Below are positions 28,201-43,200 of a stretch of 64,000 nt of DNA, piece after piece; within the stretch, counting starts at the first letter, position 1, and each line of letters opens with the position of its first letter. The position numbers and the translations under genes were made by a program. The notes below the pieces were generated by a model. That model did no database searches, was not told where the DNA came from, and worked only from the letters and a program-made list of their open reading frames with translations. Origin of the DNA: Corbicula japonica (lineage: Eukaryota; Mollusca; Bivalvia; Venerida; Cyrenidae); contig JAZAYU010000010.1 of the NCBI GenBank assembly GCA_038501625.1, positions 2,440,912-2,504,911 on the forward strand. The letters run 5' to 3'.

Positions 28201-31200
28201 CAGCTGTTGCAAATGGTACCAAGGCACTTCTAAGGTACATTTGCAACAGTTATCACAAATGTTATGTCACCAGTAACTCAAACTTGTTAGATTCTTTCTC
28301 ATGCATACCAAAATAACATTTAAGAAAAAAAAATTTTTTTAATAATGTGTAAAAAGTTGCATTAATTATTGTAAAGTTTAATGTTGAATGTAGCGTCATA
28401 AAAAAGCAGTATATTGTAAAGTGTTTTTTTTAATGTGGCACTATGAGGGAGTTTGTTACATCACTCTTTTCCCAAACTCCAACCCTGTCACATGACTGGA
28501 TTTCTCACTACTTTCCCTGTACAGTATGCATGAAAAGGTTAGCAATACCTTTCTATATTCAGTGGCCAACATGAGATTGTCCCCTCCATATAAGCTGCCC
28601 ATTGTCACCATGTTACACACTAGATTTATCAGTGGCTTGTATACCTCCAACTGAAAATAAATCATTTCTTTAACCCTTTCCTCTGTATATAAGTTTTGAT
28701 GGCACGGACAAACAGTGTAGATCCAGATCAGTAGTCACATCCTTTCCATCTTATCAGAATCTGCACTGATTGTTTTTTTTCTTTGTTGTTTTTTTTTAAA
28801 GCAAAAGCGAACAGTGCAGATCCTGATCAGACGGCTCGAATTAGCAAGACATTGAGCTCCAGCAGAGCTTAAGCATTGGTATTTAATTCTCAAATCTTTA
28901 TACTTTATGGTAAATCGACAAAGAAATAAAACAAACAGCAGTATATTCCTCTTATTAAAATGAGAAGACAGTGGAAAACATAGCTTTGTCGTCAATTTTT
29001 ACATTTTTTGTTTCTATTTTGAAAGAACAAAAAGTTATATATCATAAATAATAATTATAAGTATTTTTAAACATGTTTTGTCCGGATTAATATTTATTTT
29101 TGTGAAAATCTTATTTAATTTGTATTTAGCAAAGTTCTTTATTTCCAAAGACACATTTATTAATGGTGCAGATAAAATAAATTTTATATACTAAAAGAAA
29201 TTAGAAACAACTTCTTTAAACAAGAAATACATTTCATGTTTAAAAAAGTTGCGTTTCTAATTTCTTCAAATACATACAATATAGTAAAAGAAATGAAAAA
29301 CGCAACTTATTTAATCACGAAACATATTTTGTGTTTAAAGAAGTTGCGTTTCTAATTTCTTTAAATATATTTTGTTGTTTTTTTTTCCATGACATTTACA
29401 TCTATCAGTAATGTGAGTATAGTAATTGCCTGGAGATCGCAGTTACTCAACATAACAGTTAGCACTTTGAAATTTTAACAGCAGGCATATTTTATAAAAG
29501 CCAGTCAGAAAGCTCAAAATGTTTAACCAGTCTCAAATCTTAAGCATCTGATTGGCTAAAATGGAGACTAGTGCTTGGGATTTGAGACCGATCTCCAATC
29601 TAAGTTTAAAGATCTTGGACCCAGGCAAAAATGTGTGCCTGCAACTTGTTTAAGCCGGTTAAAGGATCATCTATATTATCAAATAAAGAAAAAAATACAA
29701 AACAAGTGCATTAGCATGCAACCTTATATGTTATTCTATAATTAAACATAATTGAGATATATATACCCTCATTTCCACACATTACCTTCTTTTCTACTTC
29801 ATCAAGTTTATGTTTCAGATCCTGGTATTTTCTATGCTGTGATTCTCTCTCGCCATCTATTGGTCGACCCTCATTTTGTCTGAAATCAAAATTTCAAATA
29901 TTGTTTTATCTTATTTATTGTGCAATGATTGTGAAATAAGTTCTTTTAACCCTTAATCCGCGGATATGCCTTTTACCACATTGGCAACCAGTGTAGATCC
30001 AGGTCAGATGGCATATCTTTGCCCTCTGATCTGGATAAACCGTGTTTGCATCTGTCGATAAGTGAACAGTGTGAATATTGGTGGAAATCAGTACTTGCCT
30101 TTAGCGGACTGAGGAAACTGTAGGAAAGTCTCGTCATGGATTCGAGATGGAGACATTTTGAAGAGTGAACATTTTGATATAGGGCTTAGCCAAGAAGAAC
30201 AAGGATAACAAACAGTGGAAATCACTCTATTCAGGCAGGGTTTAGTGGTTTTGCTTAAGACCAATTTTGATAAGCCTTCAAATTTACAATCCAATGACAT
30301 AGTCAACACTGTTAAATATTCAGTTAATACATTTTTGTTAAAGACCTATATGAAAAATAAATGGATGGGCTTTAAATTGAGGGAGAGAATATGAAGTAAG
30401 TTCCAGGTTTGATCCTTTATTTTATGTAACTCAAATCGCATAAAACAACATGAAAGTGACAATGTCACCTATAGCGCATTAACATTTCATGGTCGCCATT
30501 TCAGTCAAACAGATGCTCGAGATTTGAGACAGGTCTCTAATCCCAGTTTTATGATCTTAAGTAACTTACAACTTTCTGTAGAAGAATTCTGCGGGTCTAT
30601 TTTGATCGACTGCTTTCCTCAGGCCATCCCGCTGATCATTCAGTTCAGATTTATCTCTCCGGAGTTGGATCAACAACAACACCAGTTCATCATGCTGTAA
30701 TGAAAACAAATGTGTAATGACTAATAAGTGGAATCTCTTTAAATTTCATCTATTTCACACACTTGTGGAAAAATGCATCAATTCAAGCCCTCACCTAAAG
30801 ATCATGAAGTAGAAATACAAAGTACATGTATTAACCCTTTGTTCAAGTATACAGCTTACATCCTGTGTGCAACCAGTGTAAATATAGATCAGCTGGCACA
30901 TCTGTGCAGTCTAATTAGGATCTACACTGTTCACTTCTAGGTGAGAAATAACCTGTTTTAAATTTTGAAGATTGAGACTCGTCCCCAGTTTCACTTTTAT
31001 GATCTTTGGCACATTACATGTATTGGGCTTCTTACCCAATTGACAGTGACTCAAAATTGTTGTTACTTACAGTTTTTCCAAGTAAATCGGTTGCAGAAAT
31101 GCTCATTCTTAGACGTGGTCCATTTAATGGGAAGACTCTCTTTGGAAGATCAGTTTCCTACAACAGCAGTAATTCATTATTCAAGTTTTAACTTGAAGCA

Positions 31201-34200
31201 GTAAATTCAACAGACATACCATCAATTAACCATGACAAAAGTCCGTTCAAGAATCATCCATGTCACAAGTCCCTTTGCAAGAATCATTCAGTCCATTCTT
31301 CACTATTCAGAAAATAAATTTCCACACTAACCTTCTAAACAATTTATGTTTTGGCTTCATTTCAAAAGGAAAGAGTTTTTTGGATAAAAAACCTGACAAG
31401 CCGAGCAGCTTCTCTATAGGTAGACTGTATACTATTAAACTTCTAACATCCTAAGTGTCCTTGACCTTGTTAAAACTTTTGTTTTCTCAAAAACCCTGTC
31501 CCTCCTTAATATTACATCACTCTAGTGGTTTAATTACTTACAATAACTTGGGAATCTGGCATATCCTCATCTTCTTTCACAGTATGTATCGTTGGTGCTA
31601 ACCTCTGACCTTGACCTTTGTTCTGACCTTGGCCAAGGTTACCGGGACGTTTTTCTACAAATAAAAAACCTTTTCATAAAACACCTGTAAACAAGCAAAT
31701 GTTAAAAAATGTCTAAAAATAGCTTAAAATAAAGAAATATTCTATAAATTATAAAACATCTAGCTTTCAATGCTATACTAAGTTTTAAAAATTCAAAGAC
31801 CTACTACTAGTAGCTAAAAACAGCAAGTCTAATTCTAGAAAAAGGGTTTCTTAACTAAATATATATACTCAACATTGAAAGTCTGAACATAAAAAACAAC
31901 AATTATGCAATGCACAAAGCCCCAAGTCACCAAAAAGCAAAAGTGCAAATAGCAGACGACCAAACTACCTTGTTTCCGTGGCAACTGTTTATTCTGAGAC
32001 TGGTAATTTCTGGGTGACATCCCTTTCACATCTGTTTGATCATGATCTGAATAGTTAGATGACCTACTGACATCTCCTGGATGACCATGATTTGGGTAAG
32101 CCCCTTGTTGACCTTTATTAAGGAAATCACCATGGCGACCAGTTTCTCTGTAATCTCCATATTGATCTGGACCTGGATAACCCTCCGTACTGGGAATTCT
32201 TTGCAGTGAATTAGCCGACAATGGGCGGAAGGCAGATTTTCTTTGATCAATGTCACTAGCAGGGTGGCCATTTTGCATACTTGAAGGCTGAGCAAGATTC
32301 ACATAGCTATTTCCAGCGTGATCCCTTCCTGGAACCTGAACGGACAAGGGTTGCTCATGGTAGAGAGCAGGCATCGACTGAACATGATCCGGCAAACTTC
32401 TAAGTCTAAAATCTTTTTCACCAGTAACACCAGATATTGGTTTAGAAGGCAGCGTGTTTGCACGTACGTCTGTGTCAGACATAAACCGTGTTTTATCTTT
32501 TTGTCCAGGGTAACCATTTTTTGTATTATACTTTCCGAGGCCATAAAATTCACTGATTTTATCATTCCTCTCATCCTCATTTGTCAATGTATCAGTGCTA
32601 CCATCCAAGTTGTTGGACAGATTGGAATCATTCAGATTATGACCATATGCATGTGGTGGCTGATAAGTGTTTCTGGCTTCATGACGGGACATGGGTGCTT
32701 CCAGTGCTACATCTACAACAAAAACACAGCACACTCTTTACCACACAACAACCAACCCACACACATAGCAAGAATTTTCCTAGAAAAAAAGTGTTTCTGA
32801 CAGAAATTATCATTAATTGTAACCCTTAACTCAATATATATGCATTTTAACATATGTGTAATCAGTGTAGATCCAGATCAGCAAGCACAATCGTGCCTTC
32901 TGATAAGGATCTGCACTTGTCTCATATTGGTAAAAAAATAACCCAATGAATCTGAAGTGAACTGTGTAGATCCTGATCAGATGGCATGGAGGTACTGGCT
33001 GATCTAGATCGTCACTGTTCACCCATGCAATAAAGGCATACCAATGGAGTAAAGGGTTAAAAACAAAAAAGAAGAAAAAAGCCCTAACTTTCAAGTGTTA
33101 TACATGAATTAAATGAATAGAGGTATTTAATCCCATGCACATATCAAGGAAGATTTGATTTTGAGGCCCAGTTATGGGGTCAAGATTTTGAAGCTGTTTA
33201 AAAGATTGTACCATATTTGTAGACCATACCAGGTTAATTTTTGTAAGTTTGCAAAAAAATACTAATGTTATGGTGGGAACATAACCTTTTACTTCATACA
33301 TACAATTAATATTTGGCCAGAATTTCAAACTATTTCCTGCCAGCAAAATATTATTATAAACAGCAAATATTATTTATTTTGGAGGCGAGGGGAAAGAACT
33401 ACATGTTTAATTAATTAAATTTCAAACCTTTTCACCGAGGCATGAACATGACTGAATTACTTACTGATTAAAATTGAAGAATACAAAGCATTTTGTCCTA
33501 TGAACATGTTTTAGTTCTTTAGTCTACACTTGTAGAACTAAACAAACTTGCCCGAAGTTTCATTTTTCAAATGGCAAAACAAATCAAGATTATAAGTTTT
33601 TTCCAGTTAAAGGGATAGATTCACGAAGGCTCAAAATTGGCCTAAAATTATCTCAAATTTTCAAATTGCATTTACATCACTTAAAGTGTGCTTTTTATAA
33701 TCTATTATTGTTGTTTTCTTGAAAAGATAAAAAGTGAAGACAAACCCATACGCCAAAATAAAAAATTAAGTGTGTCAAATGTGTCTGAAATTTGAAAATG
33801 TTTGCCAAAATACAATTTTTTGTTAAATTTTCATCATATTTTGATGATTTTCATATTGGGCACAGGCTTCGACCAAAATAATTTAAAGAATTTTCTTTGA
33901 ATAAATGTGTGCTGAATTCATGGTCAAATTTTGATTTTGGTCGAGAAGTGTGCTCTTATCGAAATCCTTTAAAATTTGCTGTGAAAATGGACACAAATAT
34001 GAATTTTTGCACATTTTCCTCATTTTAAGCAATTTTGCTGGCCCCTTGTCAAACTCCTTTAGAAGTAATCAATATAAAATTTTAAGATATGAAAAGTATA
34101 ACTATTTAAGTATTCAATGGCATTAAAATTTAAGATCTGTAACAAAATTTAAAATTTTACATATTTTAGGCCAATATTAGGCCTTCGTGAACCTACTCCT

Positions 34201-37200
34201 TTAGAAAAATTCATGCCGTACATAATAGTTAACTGTGGGACAAGGCAGCAAGCAACAAACCACTAGTTTAAATGAAATATAACTTTGACAACACAAAATA
34301 AGTACATATGCTTAGTGATGATGTTGCCATTTAATTATAGGGTGGGTTTTAACTTAATATGTCATGCAGTGTTTAACCTTTACCTCCATAGATACACCTT
34401 TATTGGGTGGGCGAACAGTTTAGATCCAGATCAGCCGACACATCCATGCCATCTGATCAAGATCTAAACTGTTCACTTTGTGATTTGTTAGATTATTTCT
34501 GACAAAATGCAACCAGTGCAGATCCTGATCAGATGGCACAGATGTGCCGGCTGATCTGGATCTACGCTGGTCGCACATGCGTAAAAATGCATATATATGG
34601 AGGAAAGGGTTAATATGTTGCGCAGTGTTTAACCTTTTACTCCATGGATATGGCTTTTATCCCAATTGTGACCAGTGTAGTTCAAAATCTGTCTGCACAT
34701 TTGTGCAGTCTGATCAGGATCTATACTAGCAGCTTCTTTACAAAGATCAGGATCTACACTAGCCCATTCTTGACCAAGAAAGTGTAGAACCTGATCAGAA
34801 TGTACACATGTGCAGGCTGACCTGAATCTACACTGTTGGCCCATGGGATAAAAAGGCATATTCCACGGACTGAAGGGTTAAGAATACTACCTACTCCTCC
34901 TTCTAACAAGTCTAATAAAATTATTCTAGCAAATATATTAATTAACAAAATCTTTAGGATCTACAAATCTTCCGTCAATTAATTTTAGGGCTATCTACAA
35001 CCAAAATTTGACCCAAAATGACTTTTTGCCTACTGCAATACATGAGGCATACGAAATCAATTGAATCAGAAGTTTTTTTTTAAGTAAGTATCTTTAGTCA
35101 CAACAAATTTTGGAACTTAGTTCAAATCTTTAAAACTTACCATTTACCTTATAGAATTTTAACACATACTGTTGATAATAGTAGAAATTCCCCACCTAAA
35201 TGGACATCTTTTGCAGGCTATATGCCTAGATATCTATGGCAACAGTTTTTACAAGGGATCAGATATTTCATTTCTTACCCCAGCAGTTAAGATCTATTTC
35301 TTGCAAAATTATTCAATAATGAGAATTAAGAAAATTTTAGTAAAATAGAGTATTTTAATTTAACATGCTAAAAGTTGCTTATTTGTCACTTTTTCATGTA
35401 AACTTATTTATCAACCCTATAGAGAAAAATCCAAAAGTTCTCGATATATCACATGATCAGATTACCTTATTGTTTCCCTACAGGATAAGCAAGAATTATC
35501 ATTCTATGAATCTTAGTGTAACATGCTGGCAGAAAAAAAGCAACTTTGAAACATTATAAAATACTTCTTAAACAACTTAAAACACATCTGAGTTTAAGAA
35601 TCGGAAATTGGGTGAAATAAATTTATCACAGCAAGTCGGCAATTAGAAAAGCAACAACAATCGCCAGAGAAGGAGTTTCAGCAACATGAGGAAATTTTGT
35701 TTTTTACTCTCAGAGGATGAGGTAGGGAAAGAGCATCAATTTGAAATTTATAAAATGGAAGTCCTGGGTCTTGTAAACAAATTACGTAAAGATAAGAAAT
35801 TCTAAACATTCAAGTTAAAATATCTGTTTCATACTTTTAAAGCTTTATACAAGTAATGATTTAGGTCTGGACAAATTATTTCTAGCTCTTCCCACAGCAC
35901 AAAGAATCTAACCCCCCTAGTTCACATTATGATTTTTTTCCGAGCACAATATATTAACTAAATAACCTAATTGTAGGGCTTTGAAAGAAGAAATTCAGAT
36001 TTCATGTGCAGCATATAAGCAAACTGACAAAATCACATTTGAGTTCGAACTAACCTTGCCTCCTCTGCATCTTAGGACCTCTGAACTCTTCCTGTGACCT
36101 TGGGTCCTGTGATCTTTGTGACCTCTGTGACCTTTGAGAATATTGTGACCTTGGGCTGTCCTGTTGCTATAGAAATAAGAATTTATTTTGGAATAAAATT
36201 TGAATTAAATATTGTTTCTTTTCTACAACGTCAAAAACTATACAAATAAAATATATCAATAATGTATATTTTCATGTCACATGACTCAATATAGCCAAGA
36301 TGTAAAACAAGATGTAAAACAATAAATCCTTTGACTTCACTCCTTTGGCTATAAGAATTGGGTTATTCTGACTGAGAAGCAGACAGTGTAGATCAAGATC
36401 AGACAGATGGGATAAGCATGCACTTCTTGACAGCTATATCCCAGGCAGTAAAGAGTTGATGCTTTCCTCTAGGCATTTTATTTCATGTAACAAGAGTAGA
36501 TCCAGATCAGCCATCACATCTGTGCCATATGATAAGGATCTGCACTGTTTGCTTTTTGCTCAGAAATAACCTAATAAATCAAAAAGCAAACAGTGCAGAT
36601 CCTGATTAGAGTATGCAAAGATGCTTGCTGATCTGGAACTCTGTTTTCCCATATCATAAAGGCATATCTATGAGGGAAAGGGTTATTATGAGGGAAAGGG
36701 TTAACACTATTGTTTAGGGTCACCTTTCACTTATTTACCAAATTTTTCAAAATCTTACCTGTGGGAATGGTGGAAGACTCTCTCGGGTTGGTGTTGGGTA
36801 GTTAAAGAACGCCGGCTGTTTCATTCTCTGTTCCAGGTTGTTTTCTGCTGTCAGCAAGTCTTTCTGTGTGTTTGGTGAATGAGTTTTAGCAATATCTTCA
36901 ACAATTTTGTGCCTCATTTCTGCTGGCAATGGAGGCCGTGATGGCAATTCTGGTGGCATATCTGTATAAACATTGTAGTATAGGTTAACCCAACCTTTGT
37001 GACTTGGCAAAAGTGGTCTAATAGTGGGGTGGTACAGTAAAAACTCCCTAAACCGGTGGTCATCGGGACTGGAGAAAAAAGTCCGGTTTAGAGAGGATTC
37101 TGGTTTATAGAGGATTTCACCTTTATCACCATATTTGACAAGTGTTGTTCTAATAAGTGTGTTATAACGCCTTTTCTTAGTCTAAATTGAATGTTGTTTG

Positions 37201-40200
37201 CTTTGCAACATTTGACATATTTAGGGAATAAAAATAACAAAATTAATTTTATCCAACATTTTAATTTATTTTCTCATCAAAACATATTTTTTCAACAAAC
37301 TCTATTAATTACATATGTGAACATGTATATATTCAAACTACATGTTATGGAATCGTAAGCATGTTTTTCACAGCCCTCTGTGAAATCGCCGAATGATCGA
37401 CTGATTTGGCGAAATTGCAGCATTAATTACAAAAGAAAGACAGTCACGGGTGTTTCAAACAATAAATTAAACAGACAATTACATAATCATCGTCTTCTCA
37501 ACTCTTATTTGTTTACGTAACAATTACATGTCCCAGTTATTAACCCTTGTAATTTTCACGCCTATTAAATAATATGCGCGCCTCTAAAGGAAAACAACGG
37601 ATTATCTTGCAGATATTTGACACGCTTGACAATACACAAGCCTTTGACAAGACTGCCCGATTCGTCAGATTCGATGACAATTATCAAAATTCCGGTTGTT
37701 AGAGGTTTTTTAAAGAGCAAATAGCAAATAAAATCGTAAAAATAAGGCCGGTTTCCGGAATTCGGAGGTTCCGGTTTTCAGAGGTTTTCTTTTCTATAAA
37801 ATAAAAAGGAAAAAAATCGGGACCGTAAAAATAATGCGGTTTTGGGAGGATTCCGGATTATAGAGGATCCGGTTTAGGGAGTTTTTACTGTATTTATTTC
37901 AGCAAAAATAGTTAAAAACTGTGAAAGGGTCAGCCAAAGTGGTCTTAATGTAATGGGGAGGTTTTAATTTCCAGGTTGTCTTTATTATTAGGGATTTTAA
38001 TTGTATAGGATAGCATATTTAAAGTAAATTACACACCATACTTTCTTGTGTTTTTACTTATTAAATTGCAAATGACTCTTCTAGAATTTCATCTTATGTT
38101 CAGGGAATTTGACTGGATCTTTGCTGTTACATAGCAAGTCTGTATTTTCACACATACATCTATTTCAAATCATTTCCAGAGAGAATATACTGTTTGAATG
38201 AACCTAAATCAGACCCATGGCAGCAACACCCTTGCTGCTTTCTTGTGGTAAAAGCACTGCGTGTTAACCCTTTCCTCCATAAATACACATTTTTACGCAT
38301 GTGAGACAAGTGTACATCCAGATTAGCCGGCACATCTGTGCCGTCTGATCAGGATCTGCACTGGTCGCATTTTGATCAGAAATAACCTAACAAATCAAAA
38401 AGCAAACAGTGCAGATCCTGATCAGATGGCACAGATGTGCCGGCTGATCTGGATCAACACTGTTTGCCCATGCAAAAAAGGTGTATCTATGGAGGAAAGG
38501 TTAACCCCACAACTACGACTCTGATCTCATGGACAAACAGTGGAGGGATGGGTTAAGTCACAATTCGAGTTTACAGGCCAGTTTTGTTATTTCGCAACTT
38601 TCGTTACATAAATAACTACAAGATCAGACATATTAAAAAAAACCTTGTACCTCTGACTTGAGACTCGTCATAAACATTGACATAGGTATGAGGTATGTCC
38701 ACATACAGGTCGGGTCTTTGTTGCTGTGTAGGGGAGAGGTGAGTTCCCCTTGGTACCTCATTTCTAGACCCCGGCTGTCCTGCATTCATACTGTCTGATA
38801 ACTGCTGATCTACAAAATGAGAAACTTTCATTATCATAAGTTAAACCTCAAACTAGTACGAGTCACTTTTATGGGACAAGTAATTATCTCTTTCTTTCTT
38901 TGTTATTAGTGCTTAACACTGATTTCATACAATTTGTTGTTTTTTTATATATGTTACTGATCTTTTAAACAAACAAATTTCCTGGACTTTCTAACAGTAC
39001 TTATACAAAGACCTTAATAAATCCCTGCAAAATAGAACCCAAGGTTTGACAATATGCCTTATATGGGTATTACTTGGCAATACCCATTAAAACACAGTAA
39101 AACCTAGGTTTTCCCAGTACTACCCACTGGGCTGGGTAATATGACAAATCCCAAGTTTTATGCAAACTTTGATTATTACCTCACAAATGAAAATGAATTT
39201 GCGTGGTATGATTCTCTTAAACATCAAAGGTATTCTGCACTGTCCATGTGACACACAGTATATCACAGTAACATATTCACTTATTAACCTTAACTAATTA
39301 TATTCATAGATGCAACACAGGTTTAATAACCTTTAACTTAATTTTATACTAAGTAATATCTAAACACTGTTTTAAAAGTATAATTTCAAATTTACATTTC
39401 AAATGTTAAACATCTAACTATGATACAGCTTTTTTGAGTGCAACATCATATTTCATGTTTTACACACATTAATATGGAACGGAATTTTGAAAATCCGAGA
39501 AATCCAACAAATAAATAAAAATCTGCATAGCCATTTCTTTTTTTTGCTTAGTCTAATGAGGGGCGCGTCATGGGAATAGGTACCTTTAGACAACTGACGT
39601 CAATTCTTGAAATGACGTCATTATGTTGAGCAGACGACATTAATAAGCATGCTTTTCGCATTAAAAATGTCTTTTTATTGTCAAAATGTGTAAGACAAAT
39701 ACTTGTTACTTAAGTGATTAATAGACAGTTGTAAGTTTATTCTAAATATAGTAACAACTAAAATGTCATAAAATATGACCGAAGGTTCCTTTTCATGTGA
39801 TGTGGTCCATGTAATTATTCTGAAACTTAATAAATTTACTGCATTCAAGTGAATGGAATAAAGAAACTCAGAGTCAACATTGAAGATGATTCTAGTTTTC
39901 GCCTCGTTTCATGCTTTTCCCCAGGAGACATTTTTATGCAATACCATTAATGCGAAATTCAATACAGTACCATATGCACTACTACCTATAGTGACAATAC
40001 AGTACCATATGCACTACTACCTATAGTGACAATACAGTACCATATGCACTACTACCTATAGTGAGTGCATTTCATTGTTATCAATAAATATTTTTGAAAG
40101 ATATTGCTAATAATGTCACCCTCCTTTTCTCATCCCTTTAGTATATAATAATCATAGTACATACTAGGCCATTTCTCTTTGACCCTCGTCAAACTGGCGT

Positions 40201-43200
40201 AGTCTCCTCCGCCAGATTTGCCAGAAGCTGGTCTCTGTGCCGGTTCCCTGGGCCGTTCCTGTCTAGGCTCCTGAGGAAGAGGTCGGTTGCTATGCTTCAT
40301 TGGATCCATTTTCCTGAAAGACAACTAACTCTATAGTCTTAATGCACGTTTTAACCTATAACTCTTTACACCCCATAGATACTCATTTTATAATTTGGGG
40401 TGACCAAAGTAGATCCTGTGCCCAAGATCATAAAACTAATTCTGGAGATCAGTCTCAAATCTCAAGCATATGATTGGCTGAAATGGCGACCAGTCGCCAT
40501 TTCAGCCAATCAGATCCTTTAGATTTGAGACTGATCTCAAAACTTAGTTTTATGATCTTGGGCCCAGGTCAGCTAGCACATTTCATGGATACTTATATAA
40601 TCACATCTGATCTGGCCCCGTGATTATAAAACTTTTTTCATGCTCAACTCTATTCTGTGCTCAAACTTAAAATGTCTAGAACATTAACAGTCTTCATAAA
40701 TAAGGAATAACTATCTGTTCAACAGTTGTTGTCGAGAGCAATTTTGTCATATTTTCAGTTTAAAATGTTTGATTTTATATAATGAACAAAAACAAAGCCA
40801 TTGAATTTTCATGCTCAAATTGAATCGAGCATGAAAAAAGTTATATAATCACGGGGCCTGGATCTACACTGCTCACTTTTTGGTCAGAAGTAACCAAAAG
40901 AACAGTGAACAGAGTACGAGGGGTGTTAGGTAAATTCCCGGACAGTTCTCATATAATCTCAACGGCTTCATTGTTAGTAATGAAAACTTGCAGACATACT
41001 AAATAAAATGTTTATAATTTAAATATGAAACAAGTAAGTGGTAAATTTGAATTTTCTTTGTGCTATTGTTGCTATAGCAACATAAGGGAAGCCTACCCGG
41101 GGCATTACATACGTATGTGCATTAAAACCGTCCAAAACAGTAAATATTTGTATAATTTCTTCCAATTTTTGATATTTAATTAAACTGACATTACTCTGTC
41201 CGTGACGTAAATTTTGAGCGAAATCATAGCGTATTGCGTGCGTGACGTCAAATTAAAATGACGTCATTGTTTACCAACGCACTTGCGTTATGGCGTCGAA
41301 AGAAGAAATTCGTTCTGTAATCAAGTTTAATGCCTTGTCGGGTGAAACACCAACAGATTCGTATAAAAAATAAAACGCGTGTACGGCGAGTCATCTGTAT
41401 GTCGGACATTAGTGTTTGAATGGCACAAACGCTATAGTGGTGGACGAATTAGCCTAAATGATGACGAGCGTACCGGACGTCCAGTCACCAAGAAGTGGTT
41501 AGCTGCCGTAGATCAAGTAAGAGACTTAATGGATCAAGATCGGCGATATACTTTGAGAGAATTATCAAGTTTTACGGATATGAGTGTGTGGCGTATTCAT
41601 CAGATCGTTCACGAAGAGCTAGGGATGCACAAAGTCTGCGCGAGATGGATTCCGCGGATTCTCACTGCCGACCAGAAACAACGCCGCGTGGACGCCGCTG
41701 TTGATTTCTTACAGCAAGTTCAGCAAAAAGGAGACACCTTCTGTTACACCAAGATAATGCGCCATGCCATCGTGCCAGAACGATGGAAGAAGTGTACGAG
41801 CGGTTGAACATTTCTGTTGTTAACCATCCGCCATATTCTCCAGATTAGGCACCTTGTGATTTTGCTTTGTTTCCACGACTGAAGGGTTACCTTCGTGGAA
41901 CGCACTTTGACAACGAGGGCGACTTGACCACCGCGGTAAACGCATTTCTTGCCAGTCTTACTTTAGCTGATTTCAGAGACCTTTTTACCAAGTGGTGCGA
42001 ACGGTGGCAGAAGTGCATTGAACATAACGGAGAGTTTTTTTTAGAAAGAATGATGCATCATATCACAAAGACGGTGCTTGTTGTGATTGACGGCGTTGAA
42101 ATTGACGTCAACGTTTCGCCGCGATTGTCCCGCTGCGGCTGTACCTATGTTTATTTTTGTTTATGTTTTCTGTATTGTAGCAGAAAAATGTACATTGTTA
42201 TATATCATTTTAAAGAGTATGTAATGATCTTTCAGGAGAACATTAAATTGTTGAAATGTAGTTCGAATTGTCGTTTTAATACATCCAGTCCGGGAATTTA
42301 CCTAACACCCCTCGTAGATCCTGTTCAGACAGAATATTCACTATAACTTTTCTCCAATCTGGAGAAACATCTTCAGTTTTGGATGGAATGTCAACTTGAT
42401 AACTCCAGAATCCTCAGCTGTGAAGTTTTTTCAGATGTTTTAATCCTGTTTTAAATAATGCAAAATACTGGGGAATGCATAATTAAACTAAATGGATCAT
42501 TTAAAATTCAAAATTCTATGTTTTCCCCCTTTTATACAACTAATTCATACATTTCATGTAGTTGCACTACTTCAAACCTAGGATAAAGTTAAATTTTAAA
42601 ACTGTAACCTTATTATCTCAAACTCAAACCTTCTTACTGATTATTGAAGTGAAAAAAATGAAACCTTTCATATGACTGATTATTTGGTGACATCATCATC
42701 ATGTATGGGTTATCTTCTCTTCTAGGGGTCAACAGATCTTCTCTTTTAGGGGTCAACTGATGAGTATTTTTATCTCTGTACTCATGTGTCCTATCGTGAG
42801 TGTGGCCGTGACCTGGCGGCACCCTTGATGATTGATCTCCTCTTTGTTCCCTTGGCAACGAGCTGTAACCTTGCCCTCTTGGAGGTCCTGCATTTCTGGT
42901 ATCTAACTGATTAGGCCTTGCATTTTTTGGCAATGTATTTGAAGGGAACTGGCCTGACCTTTGACCTACAGATGACATTGACCTTTGATCCTCTGGTAAA
43001 CTGTTGCCTTGACTACGATTTGACCTTTGTGACATCCTACTAGTGTCCAATGTATCACTTGGATATCTTGGGTCATAAAGACCATTTGGATGACCTTGAC
43101 CTCTGTTGTCCCTTGGCAAAGATCCAAAACTCCCAGGTGGAATTCCATTTTGATCTTTTGATCTTTGATGAGGGTCCATGTAATTAGGAACATTTTCCTG

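Larger units (their letters stand above)
40365..42360. repeat. Family B copy carrying three nested insertions
   Basis: B pieces: CTCTTTACACCCCATAGATA, CAGGTCAGCTAGCACATTTC, CTGGATCTACACTGCTCACT with GGTCAGAAGTAACC, and GATCCTGTTCAGACAG. Between them lie A (40418-40565), a 245-bp TIR element (40614-40858) and a mariner (40915-42316). Confidence 0.82.

Noticed and set aside
32318..32829. Plus-strand frames of 160 and 82 codons
   Set aside because: Antisense shadows of exon 10 with no motif.
41867..42346. Separate 159-codon gene
   Set aside because: Its front is the C-terminal part of the broken mariner transposase; the rest runs through the element's right end.
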